A stretch of 64,000 nucleotides of DNA, taken from the NCBI GenBank assembly GCA_024234635.1, contig JACKNX010000010.1:1-64000 (forward strand), in the 5' to 3' direction. Within the stretch, counting starts at the first letter, position 1; each line of letters begins with the position of its first letter. The DNA comes from Pseudomonadales bacterium (lineage in GTDB: Bacteria > Pseudomonadota > Gammaproteobacteria > Pseudomonadales > Azotimanducaceae). A model generated the notes under the pieces. It ran no database searches and was not told where the DNA came from. It saw nothing but the letters and a program-made list of their open reading frames with translations. This document shows positions 1-9,038 of the stretch, in pieces. The position numbers and the translations under genes were made by a program.

Positions 1-138
1 CGCAGTCTGCCGCGCAGCCTCGATATCGTCGAAACGGACTGGGGAGGCCACAACGCCTTCCTGAGCGACTGGTCACTGGCAAGCTGGTGTGATGAATACG
101 TGCTCGACTGGTGCCGCAACACACTGGGACTCCCATAG
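1..138 (+). CDS. C-terminal end of an alpha/beta hydrolase (partial)
   Basis: Only the last 45 codons are inside the window, ending with TAG at 136-138. The visible tail has a short GGH motif (about residue 16 of the fragment) followed by a tryptophan-rich helix. In YheT-like and related alpha/beta hydrolases the catalytic histidine sits in such a GGH context close to the C-terminus. This is consistent with an alpha/beta-hydrolase end, but the nucleophile and acid residues lie outside the window, so the family call is tentative. Confidence 0.5.
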   Translation, partial: RSLPRSLDIVETDWGGHNAFLSDWSLASWCDEYVLDWCRNTLGLP

Positions 139-163
139 CCACGCCAGGCGACCTGGCCGGCCA

Positions 164-1759
164 TCAACTGCCTGAACCGCCCGGCGGAACCATCCGCTTG
201 AGCAGGGGCACGAGCAGAATCAGGACGACACCCGCGGCAATGCCGACTTTGGCGGCCAGCTCGAAGGCGGTGACGTAATTCGACAGGCCACCGTCCGCAG
301 CGCCTGCGTCAGCAGCGGCGATGCCTGCCAGCAGCCCCCCGACATACGCTGCCGCGGAACTGGAGAGGAACCACACCCCCATCATCAGACCCACTATCCG
401 GCTCACTGACAGACGCGTCACCATCGACAACCCGACCGGCGACAGACAGAGTTCGCCGGTGGTGTGGAGAAGGTAGGCCCCCGCGAGCCAAAGCAGGGCC
501 ACATGACCGTTGGCATCCACCTGACGGATACCTTCAAGCAGCACAACGAATCCGAGACCAACCTGCAGCAGCGCGAGCGCAAACTTCATGCCCGTGGACG
601 GCTCCCGCCCCGCGCCTCCCAGGAATGTCCACAGTCGCGCGAAGAGGGGCGCCAGCACGATGATGAAAAACGGATTCAGCGACTGTAACTGCGACGCGGT
701 GATTTCCACACCGCCCACACTGCGGTCGACGATGCGGTCGGCGAACAGGTTCATCGAACTGCCAGCCTGTTCGAAGAGCGCCCAGAACAGCACCGAAACG
801 CTGGTGAGAAACAGCACCAGCAACATTCGATTGCGCTCCTCAGGGGTACACTTGAGGACACTGAAACCAATGATGCCGCCGACGGCCACAAGACTGCCGA
901 GCGTGAGCAGACCACCCACCATGGCGCGGTGCTGCATCAGCCACCAGGCGACCACGACGCCGGCAACCGTGCCGAGATAGATACAGTGGTCGAGGCGCAA
1001 CCGCCCCCGCAGAGGACGGAACAATGCGTCACCCACCGGGGCCTCGCCAACGCCCTGCAATCTGTCACGCCCCCGCAGGAACGTAACAAGACCTGCCACC
1101 ATGCCAACTCCGGCAAGCCCGAAACCGTACCGCCAGCCATAGGTTTCGCCAAGCCAGCCACAGACCAGCGCGGACACCATCGCACCGACATTGATGCCCA
1201 TGTAGAACAGCGTGAACCCGGCGTCACGCCGGGGGTCATCGCGTGCGTAGAGAGCGCCGACGATGCTGGAGATGTTGGGTTTGAGAAAACCGACACCGGT
1301 GATGATGAGCGCCAGGGAAAGGTAGAACACCTGCAGCGTGGCGTCGTCGCGCACAACCTCCCCCGCGACCCAGCGCGCCGGTTCGCCTTCGATGGCCATG
1401 CCCAGATGCCCCATCACCAGCAGACAGCCGCCAAGGATTACCGCGCGACGAAACCCCAGCCAGCGATCCGCAATCAGGCCTCCCAGTATGGGCGTGAGAT
1501 ACACCAGCGAACCGTAACTGGCGTAGATACCGGTAGCAGTCGCGTCATCGAACAACCAGTGTTTGGTGAGATAGAACACCAGGAGCGCCCGCATGCCGTA
1601 GTAACTGAAGCGCTCCCACATTTCCGCGAAGAAAAGAACCACCAGCCCGGGTGGCTGACGCAAGGGCGTTTGCGTCTGATTATTTGTCAGTACAGTGTCC
1701 ACGAACTTTCCCCCAGCCGACTCGACATTATGCGCAGCTTCCCGGTCGGCAGGAACCAT
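164..1759 (-). CDS. POT-family proton-coupled peptide transporter (MFS)
   Basis: Inner-membrane proton/oligopeptide symporter of the POT/PTR family, about 531 residues with roughly 12-14 hydrophobic segments. The N-terminal helix carries the family ExxERFxYYG proton-coupling motif (FFAEMWERFSYYG, about residues 44-56). The second PTR2 signature (FYMGINVGAMVSALVCGW) is present before the middle of the protein. I chose ATG at 1759 because a GAGGG ribosome-binding site lies six bases upstream and it begins 8 bases after the stop of the upstream dehydratase gene. A GTG at 1702 would remove 19 residues and would also suit the family. The gene is last in the glnS-mvaB-dehydratase group. The family is certain; the substrate (di/tripeptides) is inferred. 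Confidence 0.9.
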   Translation of the reverse strand: MVPADREAAHNVESAGGKFVDTVLTNNQTQTPLRQPPGLVVLFFAEMWERFSYYGMRALLVFYLTKHWLFDDATATGIYASYGSLVYLTPILGGLIADRWLGFRRAVILGGCLLVMGHLGMAIEGEPARWVAGEVVRDDATLQVFYLSLALIITGVGFLKPNISSIVGALYARDDPRRDAGFTLFYMGINVGAMVSALVCGWLGETYGWRYGFGLAGVGMVAGLVTFLRGRDRLQGVGEAPVGDALFRPLRGRLRLDHCIYLGTVAGVVVAWWLMQHRAMVGGLLTLGSLVAVGGIIGFSVLKCTPEERNRMLLVLFLTSVSVLFWALFEQAGSSMNLFADRIVDRSVGGVEITASQLQSLNPFFIIVLAPLFARLWTFLGGAGREPSTGMKFALALLQVGLGFVVLLEGIRQVDANGHVALLWLAGAYLLHTTGELCLSPVGLSMVTRLSVSRIVGLMMGVWFLSSSAAAYVGGLLAGIAAADAGAADGGLSNYVTAFELAAKVGIAAGVVLILLVPLLKRMVPPGGSGS

Positions 1760-1767
1760 TGCCACCC

Positions 1768-2685
1768 TCACGACGAGGCGTCGACATTGCCTCCGGAAAG
1801 GATGATCCCCACACGCCCGCCGGGGCGTATGGCGCAAACGGCGGCAAACGGAACCGCACTGGAGGGTTCCACCGGCAATGAGAGATATCGCGTAAGCTGC
1901 GCCTGCGCCTCCTCGATCGCCGTTTCCGTTACCAGGTGAATCGCAAGCTTATGGTCGCGGCAGATTGCAAAGTTGCGTTCGCCCAGACTGGTACGCAATC
2001 CGTCAGCAATGGTACGCGGTGGAAACGGAGGCTGCCGGATACCGGTGCGCAGTGACAGCGCGGCATCGCCAGCCAGCTCCGGTTCCGCGCCTACGACCGT
2101 GACACCCGAGCCCGCCAGGGCGACAACGCAACCCGCGACCAGTCCACCACCACCAACAGGCACCCACACGGCGCTGAGTCCAGGCACGTCGGCGACCAGC
2201 TCCAGGGCCGCTGTACCCTGCCCGGCGATGATGCGGTCGTCGTCATAGGGAGGCACGATGTGCGCACCGGTTTGCTCCACGATGCCTGCGAGCGCGGCCT
2301 CGCGCTCCGCCAGGGTAGGACCACAGTCAACCACGGTCGCACCGAACTGCCGGATAGCCTCACGCTTGCGCGGGTTGGCGCCCGCCGGTACCACCACATG
2401 GGCGGCAATACCCAGGCGGGCGGCGGCGAAGGCAAGCGCGGCGCCGTGGTTCCCCGAGGAATGCGTGGCCACGCCATGCACCAGTGTTGACCGATCTGTG
2501 CACAGGAGCGCGTGCATCGCCCCTCTGGCCTTGAAAGCGCCGGCGACCTGCAGGTTCTCACACTTGAAGAACACCTCCCCGCCGGCCAGCCGATCCAGCG
2601 CATCGTGTCGCCGCACGGGCGTGTACCGGATGTGGCCTTCGATACGCCGTGCCGCAGCGAGTACCGCGGTGCGATCAACCGTCAT
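1768..2685 (-). CDS. PLP-dependent threonine/serine dehydratase-like enzyme
   Basis: A 305-residue fold-type II PLP enzyme. Lys52 in the AFKARGA motif should carry the cofactor, SSGNHG (76-81) is the substrate-binding loop, and GGGG (178-181) is the glycine loop that holds the PLP phosphate. There is no C-terminal ACT regulatory domain, so it resembles the short catabolic threonine ammonia-lyase/serine racemase group rather than biosynthetic IlvA. Its ATG overlaps the TGA of the HMG-CoA lyase gene by 4 bases, so the two are translationally coupled. Exact substrate (Thr, Ser or hydroxyaspartate) cannot be told from the sequence. Confidence 0.88.
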   Translation of the reverse strand: MTVDRTAVLAAARRIEGHIRYTPVRRHDALDRLAGGEVFFKCENLQVAGAFKARGAMHALLCTDRSTLVHGVATHSSGNHGAALAFAAARLGIAAHVVVPAGANPRKREAIRQFGATVVDCGPTLAEREAALAGIVEQTGAHIVPPYDDDRIIAGQGTAALELVADVPGLSAVWVPVGGGGLVAGCVVALAGSGVTVVGAEPELAGDAALSLRTGIRQPPFPPRTIADGLRTSLGERNFAICRDHKLAIHLVTETAIEEAQAQLTRYLSLPVEPSSAVPFAAVCAIRPGGRVGIILSGGNVDASS

Positions 2686-3593
2686 TTCCCGGGAAACGGT
2701 CCTGCCCTGAGCAGCATGGACGGGACTTTCTTGTCCAGGACGCCCTCCAGCCAGCCAGCCGCATCGATGAGTGCCCGCAGATCCACGCCGTGCGCGATGC
2801 CGCCGCGGTCGAGCATGTACACAAGATCTTCGCTCGCAACGTTGCCCGAGGCGTTGGGCGCAAACGGACAGCCGCCGACGCCACCGATGCTGCCATCCAG
2901 CGTTTCCACACCGGCCTGCAGCGCGGCGAAGGCATTGGCAACTCCAGTGTTGCGGGTGTCATGAAAATGTGCGCGGAGCGGCATGTCCGGTCCCAGCGCT
3001 TCACGCAGACGTCCAAACAGATCCAGCACCTGCATCGGTACACCCACGCCAATGGTATCCGCCAGCCCGATCTCCACCGGACCTTCTTCCGCCAGCTGGC
3101 GCGCGATGCTCACCACCGTTTCAGGGGGTACCTCCCCCTCGAATGGACAGCCGAAGGCAACAGCAATGGTGACCTGTACGCGGTGGTGGCGCGCGCGCGC
3201 ATCGCGCATGACAGCGCGCGCCATCGCAATACCCCCGGCGATATCCATGCCCTGATTGTTGCGGCCGAAGGTATCGGACGCCGGCACCACCAGCCCCGTT
3301 TCCTGCAGGCGCTCGGTCGCCAGCAGACGCTGATATCCTCGCTCGTTGAGCACCAGGCCGGTGTAGGTGACATCGCCGCGCTGCGGCAGTTGTGCGCACA
3401 GCGCTTCCGCGTCCGCCATCTGCGGAACGCGCCTGGGATGCACGAAACTGGTGACTTCGATACGTCGGTAGCCGGCAGCCAGCGCCCGCTCAACCAGCCG
3501 GAGCTTGTCTTCCGTGCTGACCAGCTTCGACTCGTTCTGCAGCCCGTCACGCGGACTGACCTCCATCAGGGTGACACTGTCGCGCATGGTCAT
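2682..3593 (-). CDS. mvaB: hydroxymethylglutaryl-CoA lyase
   Basis: Cleaves HMG-CoA into acetyl-CoA and acetoacetate, the last step of leucine and of some isoprenoid acid catabolism. The 303-residue protein has the N-terminal SPRDGLQNE motif with the catalytic Arg and metal-binding Asp, a TIM-barrel body, and the C-terminal family signature GGVGGCPFAPNASGN containing the catalytic Cys. Start at 3593 overlaps the glnS stop by 4 bases (ATGA), and its own stop overlaps the next start by 4 bases. The other leucine-pathway genes (isovaleryl-CoA dehydrogenase, MCC) are not in this window. Confidence 0.95.
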   Translation of the reverse strand: MTMRDSVTLMEVSPRDGLQNESKLVSTEDKLRLVERALAAGYRRIEVTSFVHPRRVPQMADAEALCAQLPQRGDVTYTGLVLNERGYQRLLATERLQETGLVVPASDTFGRNNQGMDIAGGIAMARAVMRDARARHHRVQVTIAVAFGCPFEGEVPPETVVSIARQLAEEGPVEIGLADTIGVGVPMQVLDLFGRLREALGPDMPLRAHFHDTRNTGVANAFAALQAGVETLDGSIGGVGGCPFAPNASGNVASEDLVYMLDRGGIAHGVDLRALIDAAGWLEGVLDKKVPSMLLRAGPFPGK

Positions 3594-5242
3594 GCTCCTG
3601 GTGTATACGTGTCGCGCAGCGACACGGTACGGTTGAAGGTTTCGGCAAGCACGCTGTCCTTGACAAAATAGCCAACACGCTCGAACTGAAAACGCGCCTC
3701 CCCGCTCGCCAGCACCGCCGGTTCGACGATGCCGCGGTGTTCGGCCACCGATGCGGTGTTGATCTGTCGGGTGAAATTGTCGCCGTCAGGGTCGGGCACC
3801 AGAAACAGTCGCTCAAAATTGCGTATCGTCACAGGCACGCCGCTACCGGCATCCACCCAATGGATAACGCCTTTCGGTTTGACACCGCTGGTGTCCTCTC
3901 CACTTCTGGAGTCCGGCAGATAGCTGCACTCAAGCGCCACAACGTTACCCTGCGCATCTTTTTGCACCGCATCGCAGCGAATGATGTAGGCGTACCGAAG
4001 CCGTACCGTCTCACCCGGCGACAGCCGCTTGTAGCCCTTCGGCGGCGACTCGGTGAAATCGTCTCGCTCGATGTACAACGAGGCACTGAACGGCAACTCC
4101 CGACCTCCGAGGTCCGCCACTTTGGGATGCCAGGCGGCCGACAACGTTTCTCCCCCGTGAGCGGGATAGTTGGTGATCGTCACCTTCAGCGGATCGAGTA
4201 CCGCCATGCCGCGTGGCGCCCGGGACTCCAGGTCTGCCCGGATGCAGAATTCCAGCAGGTCCATCTCGATACGGTTGTCCTGTTTGGTTACTCCGATGCG
4301 CGCGCAGAACTCGCGGATCGCTTCAGGGGTATAACCGCGGCGTCTCAGACCGGCTATGGTGGGCATGCGGGGATCGTCCCAGCCAGCCACATGCCCGTCG
4401 TCCACCAGACGGTGCAGCAACCGCTTGCTCATCACTGTGTATTCCAGCCCCAGCCGCGAAAATTCAATCTGCGGGGGGTGGAAGTTGACGTTGATGTTGT
4501 CCAGCACCCAGTCGTACAGCGGCCGGTGATCTTCGAACTCCAGCGTACACAGCGAGTGCGTGATGCCTTCCAGTGCATCACAGATGCAGTGCGTGTAGTC
4601 GTAGGTGGGATAGATCGGCCACTCGTCACCCGTACGCTGGTGCGCGACCTTGCGGATGCGGTACAGCACCGGATCGCGCAGGTTGATGTTGGGCGACGCC
4701 ATGTCGATTCGCGCCCGCAGAACGTAGGCGCCATCGGCGAATTCCCCGGCGCGCATGCGCGCGAACAGGTCCAGGTTCTCCGCCACCGGACGGTTGCGAT
4801 CGGGGCTGTTGCGTCCCGGCTCGGTGAGCGTGCCGCGGTAGGCACGCATCTGCTCCTGATCCAGACTGCAGACATACGCCTTGCCGGCCCTGATCAGGTC
4901 CTGCGCAAACGCGTAAAGTTGCGGGAAGTAGTCGGAGGCGTGCGTGAGCCGGTCCCCCCAGTCGAATCCCAGCCAGCGGACATCCTGCTTGATGGCCTCC
5001 ACGTACCGATCGTCTTCCTTCAACGGGTTGGTGTCGTCGAAGCGCAGGTACGTGGCGCCACCCTGCTCCGCGGCAACGCCAAAATTCAGGCAGATGCTCT
5101 TTGCATGCCCGATGTGCAGGTATCCGTTCGGTTCCGGCGGGAACCGTGTCACTACGCCGTGAGGCAGCCTGCCTTCATCGATATCCCGGCGCACACGGGC
5201 GCGAATGAAATCCGTGCCGCCAGTCTTTTCCTGATCCGTCAT
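3590..5242 (-). CDS. glnS: glutaminyl-tRNA synthetase
   Basis: Class I aminoacyl-tRNA synthetase charging tRNA-Gln directly; 550 residues, the usual bacterial length. The HIGH signature is at 43-46 (PEPNGYLHIGH), and the KMSKS equivalent is VMSKR at about 270-274. The C-terminal beta-barrel anticodon-binding domains follow. A direct GlnRS fits a gammaproteobacterium. The ATG at 5242 has an AAGGTGGG ribosome-binding site. It is the first gene of a coupled group with mvaB, the dehydratase and the peptide transporter. A 20-base palindrome lies 29 bases upstream of the start. Confidence 0.97.
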   Translation of the reverse strand: MTDQEKTGGTDFIRARVRRDIDEGRLPHGVVTRFPPEPNGYLHIGHAKSICLNFGVAAEQGGATYLRFDDTNPLKEDDRYVEAIKQDVRWLGFDWGDRLTHASDYFPQLYAFAQDLIRAGKAYVCSLDQEQMRAYRGTLTEPGRNSPDRNRPVAENLDLFARMRAGEFADGAYVLRARIDMASPNINLRDPVLYRIRKVAHQRTGDEWPIYPTYDYTHCICDALEGITHSLCTLEFEDHRPLYDWVLDNINVNFHPPQIEFSRLGLEYTVMSKRLLHRLVDDGHVAGWDDPRMPTIAGLRRRGYTPEAIREFCARIGVTKQDNRIEMDLLEFCIRADLESRAPRGMAVLDPLKVTITNYPAHGGETLSAAWHPKVADLGGRELPFSASLYIERDDFTESPPKGYKRLSPGETVRLRYAYIIRCDAVQKDAQGNVVALECSYLPDSRSGEDTSGVKPKGVIHWVDAGSGVPVTIRNFERLFLVPDPDGDNFTRQINTASVAEHRGIVEPAVLASGEARFQFERVGYFVKDSVLAETFNRTVSLRDTYTPGA

Positions 5243-5270
5243 CCAATCCCACCTTCAAGTAGTCTCCCCA

Positions 5271-5290
5271 CAATCCGCTCCAGCGGATTG
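5271..5290. promoter_or_regulatory. perfect 20-base dyad upstream of glnS
   Basis: CAATCCGCT, two bases, then AGCGGATTG form a perfect 9+9 inverted repeat 29 bases before the glnS start codon. There is no T-run on either side, so it is not a factor-independent terminator of the usual type. It could be an operator or an RNA hairpin in the glnS leader. The symmetry is observed; the function is a guess. Confidence 0.35.
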
Positions 5291-5453
5291 ATCCCGCCGG
5301 CCAGCGGAGTTTCTCCAACCCCGCGAATCGCGTGCCCGGCGGCTCGAAATCGCGCAGTCTACTCCATCCCCGACTACCCACAGCGGAGAAAAAACGCAAA
5401 AAACACGCCACCCGGTGCTACCCATTTTACAAAGCTGGGCTAGTCTGAAACGT

Positions 5454-6026
5454 ATGAGCACGCATGGCCGCAAGGAAGAATCACTCGCCGACCTCATGAA
5501 ACAGGTCCGACGGGCACAGGAAATCATCTCCCAGGTCGACTTCGAGAAAATCGCCTCCCACGACGCTGACGAAGTCAGCAAGCTTGGAGGGGTCACCGAT
5601 GCCCTGGAGGCGCTGTCCAAGGGCGAAGAGGTCAGCCGGGTGGATGGCATCGATGAAGTGGAAAATTCGGACCCCCGCCAGGCCTGGATTGCGGACCTGA
5701 TGCAGCTTCTGGACGACGCCGGCTACAGCGACCGCGTGGGCCGGGTCTACTCCATCAATGCCGGTGATGATTCCGGGCAGTGGAAGCCGCTGGCACTGGT
5801 CCCACATCGTGAAGGCATACCGCTGCATGATCTGTGTCTGGCCCCCGACTACGCACCCGCGGAAGGCGCCCACGGCCTGTTCATTTCTGCAACCGGTGTC
5901 TTCTCCGCGCACGTCACGCTGCCCTTTTCGCGCCACAAGTGGAAAGTGCAACGCAGCCAGCGCTACGACAGCAACGAGGAACTGCTGGCAATCGTCGCCT
6001 CCTACCTGGAGCCACCGGAGAACTGA
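5454..6026 (+). CDS. hypothetical protein, 190 residues
   Basis: I do not recognise this protein. It is soluble, with no signal peptide or membrane segment. The N-terminal third is acidic and helical with a short coiled-coil-like stretch (MKQVRRAQEIISQVDFEKI). The rest looks like a mixed alpha/beta domain ending in a short proline-containing tail. Start ATG at 5454 is preferred over an in-frame start 39 bases upstream, which lies in a non-conserved A/T-rich leader. It is read divergently from glnS and is followed 39 bases later by the transglutaminase gene, with which it may be co-transcribed. Confidence 0.75.
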   Translation: MSTHGRKEESLADLMKQVRRAQEIISQVDFEKIASHDADEVSKLGGVTDALEALSKGEEVSRVDGIDEVENSDPRQAWIADLMQLLDDAGYSDRVGRVYSINAGDDSGQWKPLALVPHREGIPLHDLCLAPDYAPAEGAHGLFISATGVFSAHVTLPFSRHKWKVQRSQRYDSNEELLAIVASYLEPPEN

Positions 6027-6065
6027 TCCGGCTACAATCCGTCGCCAGCCATTCCAGCCGACTGC

Positions 6066-7436
6066 ATGTTGCGACGCGTTTCCGCCGGTCTCATCCTGAC
6101 CCTGATCCTGACCCTGTTTCTTGGCGTTCAGCAAAGCCGGGCGCCCATGGAACTGCGGCTCAGCCGCCTGATGGCGGGCGAGTACTGGCACACGATCACC
6201 CTCGAGGAGCGTCGTGTTGGCTACCTGTTCACAGAGGCACGGGTACTTCCTGACGGCAGCTGGCAGTACTCAACCCATACCCACGTGCTGATGCAGGCGG
6301 GGGAAACGCTGAATATCCACAAGGTTCTGCGCTTCGCCGGCAGCGCGCCGTATCAACTGCTCTCGGGGGAGCAAACCACCCGACGCGGTACGGGGAAGGC
6401 TGTGGTGGTGAGGATTAGCGAGTCAGGCGGCAGCCTCCACGTCGATACCCCGGAGGGCGGGCAACAATCGCCACTGGCGCGGACCATTACCCTTGCTGAC
6501 TACCTGGGGGTGGAAACCTGGCTGCTTGGACGTCCGCCGGACGGTGCCCGCCTGCGTGCGCCGACCCTGCTGTTCGACCCACCGACGATTCGTCGGCAGA
6601 CCTGGACCCTGGCAAGCACGGATGCAACCGGCTGGACGCTGACCACCGAAGCACCGACAGGGACCACCACCAGTCACATCAACCATCACATGGTGGCGGA
6701 CACCATCGACATGGCAGGTCTGTTCGACTTTGCGGTGAGCAGCCGCGAGGAGGCTCTCGCCATCGCCAGCCCGGCATTCAAATCCAGCTATCTGCTACCC
6801 GTGGTGGACCGGCTGGAGGCGACAGCCGACATTGCATCCATGCGCCTTACGGTGCTCGACACCGCAAGCGGCGAAGTGCTTGCGCGCCTGGACGCGCACC
6901 GGCAACAGGTTTCCGACGCCGCGCCTCCCCGCACGATGAATCCCGCCGTCGATCCAGCCAGCGTCGATGCGTCTCTGAGCCAACTCGTCCATGACTGGAC
7001 GGCGCTGCGTGGCCTGCCCCCACACCGGCGCGCGGACCGCCTTCTCACTGTCGTACGCGACGCGCTGCGTTATCAGGAAGGTGCGGCACCGGAAACGCTG
7101 GACCGGGTCATCGCGCGAGGCTACGGCGAGTGCACGGAGTTCGCGGACCTCTTCACCGCGCTGGCAACCGCCGCGGGTCTGCCAAGCCGCACCGTGATCG
7201 GGCTCGCTTATCAGGCACGACAACCGTGGGGATTCGCCTTCCACGCCTGGGTGGAAACCTGGGTGGACGATCACTGGGAAGTCATCGATCCGACGTGGGG
7301 GCAGCGTTTTGCCGACGTCACCCATCTGCCACTGGACCAGCGCGTGCTCACCAGCCTGCGCATGTACAGTTCGCAGCAAACGGCCATCGCCCGTGTCGGG
7401 CGCATCGTGCGGGACTCAGTCGCGGGTCCGCCTTAA
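6066..7436 (+). CDS. exported transglutaminase-like domain protein
   Basis: A 456-residue protein with an N-terminal signal/anchor helix (residues 5-22), a long beta-rich region, and a C-terminal transglutaminase-like papain-fold domain. The Cys-His-Asp triad is visible: Cys356 in GYGECTEF, His393 in FHAW and Asp408 in VIDPTW. Bacterial members are mostly thought to act as periplasmic proteases or peptide-modifying enzymes, and true cross-linking activity is not implied. The last 21 bases overlap the 3' end of the convergent tesB gene. Confidence 0.85.
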   Translation: MLRRVSAGLILTLILTLFLGVQQSRAPMELRLSRLMAGEYWHTITLEERRVGYLFTEARVLPDGSWQYSTHTHVLMQAGETLNIHKVLRFAGSAPYQLLSGEQTTRRGTGKAVVVRISESGGSLHVDTPEGGQQSPLARTITLADYLGVETWLLGRPPDGARLRAPTLLFDPPTIRRQTWTLASTDATGWTLTTEAPTGTTTSHINHHMVADTIDMAGLFDFAVSSREEALAIASPAFKSSYLLPVVDRLEATADIASMRLTVLDTASGEVLARLDAHRQQVSDAAPPRTMNPAVDPASVDASLSQLVHDWTALRGLPPHRRADRLLTVVRDALRYQEGAAPETLDRVIARGYGECTEFADLFTALATAAGLPSRTVIGLAYQARQPWGFAFHAWVETWVDDHWEVIDPTWGQRFADVTHLPLDQRVLTSLRMYSSQQTAIARVGRIVRDSVAGPP

Positions 7437-8336
7437 CAGGCCTTCCTGGGTCACGGAAGCGACCAGTTCGCCCCGGCGGTTGAAGAACTGCGCATGGCAC
7501 ATGCCCCTGGCTGCATCCGCCCAGGTGGTCATGCGATGGAACAGCAGCCATTCTCCAGGATCGATGTCCCGGTGGATCCAGATGGCATGGTCCAGGCTCG
7601 CCATCTGCAGCTCGGATCTTGGCACCTCGGAGTGATGGGGCATGGCCGCGGTACCGACAAACCCCATGTCCGACGCGTAGGCGAGCAGGCTGCGTGCAAG
7701 CGCCTGGTCCGCGGCATCCACCTTTGCCAGGAAACGGATCCACACCGGATTCCAGCTGCGGTCACGCCCCCACTCCTCGCTTCCGGGCACGAATACCGAG
7801 CGCATCGCAAAGGGCCGGGCCCGCCCGGCCATCGGACTGAGACGCGGGTCCCAAAGGCCTTTGCTGACAAGTCGACGCACATGGTCGAGGTCGTCCTCGA
7901 GGGCCTCCGGTCGGGGCACGTTCGGTATGGGGTCCGCATGTTCGAACCCCTTCTCCTCAACCTGGAATGAAACATCCAGGTTGAAGATGGCCTCGCCGCC
8001 CTGGATGGCCACCACCCGCCGCGTCGCGAAGCTGCGGCCATCCCGGATGCGTTCCACCTCGTACAGTACACGCCGGCTGGCATCGCCGGCACGCATGAAG
8101 TAGCCGTGAAGCGAGTGCGGCTTCTGACCACTCCCGCCAGCCACCGTCATGCAGGCTGCCCGCAATGACTGCGCCAGTACCTGCCCCCCGAACAGCCGTA
8201 CCGGGGATCGCGTCTCGTTGCTGCCGAGAAACAGGTCCTGCTCCACGACCTCCAGCGAGAGAAGTTCGAGCAGACGCTCGGCGCGGGCCTTTCCGGCCGC
8301 TTCATCGTCGACTTGCACGCTACGCTGTTCGGCCAT
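7416..8336 (-). CDS. tesB: acyl-CoA thioesterase II
   Basis: A 306-residue double-hotdog thioesterase that releases free fatty acid and CoA from acyl-CoA. Family hallmarks include the N-terminal LFGGQVLAQSL segment, the central HSLHGYFMRAGD motif holding the catalytic Asp, and the C-terminal DHAIWIHR segment. Length is that of E. coli TesB (about 286) plus a small N-terminal extension. It starts 21 bases after the stop of the upstream PNPOx-like gene on the same strand. It overlaps convergently with the transglutaminase gene. Confidence 0.93.
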   Translation of the reverse strand: MAEQRSVQVDDEAAGKARAERLLELLSLEVVEQDLFLGSNETRSPVRLFGGQVLAQSLRAACMTVAGGSGQKPHSLHGYFMRAGDASRRVLYEVERIRDGRSFATRRVVAIQGGEAIFNLDVSFQVEEKGFEHADPIPNVPRPEALEDDLDHVRRLVSKGLWDPRLSPMAGRARPFAMRSVFVPGSEEWGRDRSWNPVWIRFLAKVDAADQALARSLLAYASDMGFVGTAAMPHHSEVPRSELQMASLDHAIWIHRDIDPGEWLLFHRMTTWADAARGMCHAQFFNRRGELVASVTQEGLLRRTRD

Positions 8337-8357
8337 GTCGCTTCGGCAGTACCGCGA

Positions 8358-8948
8358 TCAACGTTCCTCGAGGCCGCGTTGTGCGCGCGCCCGGTTCATG
8401 CGCTCGCGATCGCTTTCCAGGCGCTCGCCCAGTTCGTCCTCACTCGCCGTGCCGGCCATGTGCCGCCCGGCCATCGCGCCGTTGTACATGATCTTTTTCA
8501 CCGGCGTGACCGCCAGTACCGTGCGCAGCGGGGAATCGAGCAGGTTGAAAAAGAACTCCTCGCCTGCCTTGTTGTTCGGATTCAGTTTTTTCGACAGCGC
8601 CGTGTAGAACCACTTCTTGGTGGACTCGTCATCAAAGAACTCGCCGGTCCCCTTGAACGTGATCGCACCACGCGGCAGGTCCGCCCGCGCTTCCGGGTAG
8701 CCGCCACTGCTGACGTTCACGGAAACCCGGTTGTCCCGCTTGATGGCGGCCGCGCGATGCCGGTGCTCGGCAAAGGTGATCCAGATCTTGCCATCGTGCC
8801 AGACAAAGGCATGGGTCACCCCGACGGGCCAGCCATCCTTGGTCGCCCACATCAGCACGCATTCATTGGAGTTGTTCATCATCGCGTCGACCTCCGCATC
8901 GGTAAACGGATAGATCGAAACGATTTCGTGGTCGAGCGTCTGTGCCAT
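8358..8948 (-). CDS. pyridoxamine 5'-phosphate oxidase-fold protein
   Basis: A 196-residue split-barrel flavin-binding family protein. The core includes VLMWATKDGWPVGVTHAFVW, a barrel strand HDGKIWITF and the RVSVNVSS strand that are typical of the PNPOx-like/F420-binding groups. It is not canonical PdxH. Substrate and cofactor (FMN or F420) cannot be assigned. The C-terminal 40 residues are charged and helical. It precedes tesB on the same strand by 21 bases. Confidence 0.78.
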   Translation of the reverse strand: MAQTLDHEIVSIYPFTDAEVDAMMNNSNECVLMWATKDGWPVGVTHAFVWHDGKIWITFAEHRHRAAAIKRDNRVSVNVSSGGYPEARADLPRGAITFKGTGEFFDDESTKKWFYTALSKKLNPNNKAGEEFFFNLLDSPLRTVLAVTPVKKIMYNGAMAGRHMAGTASEDELGERLESDRERMNRARAQRGLEER

Positions 8949-9038
8949 GTCTCCCCCGGGGTCAGTTATTGAGATCGGTCCTGGAGGCGGGAAGATACAC
9001 CATTTCCAGCCGGCTGGGCGCGACGGCGGCGCGCAGCC

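Noticed and set aside
3737..5443. 568-codon open frame antisense to glnS
   Set aside because: Shadow of glnS; composition is Arg/Gln/His rich as expected for antisense frames in GC-rich DNA.
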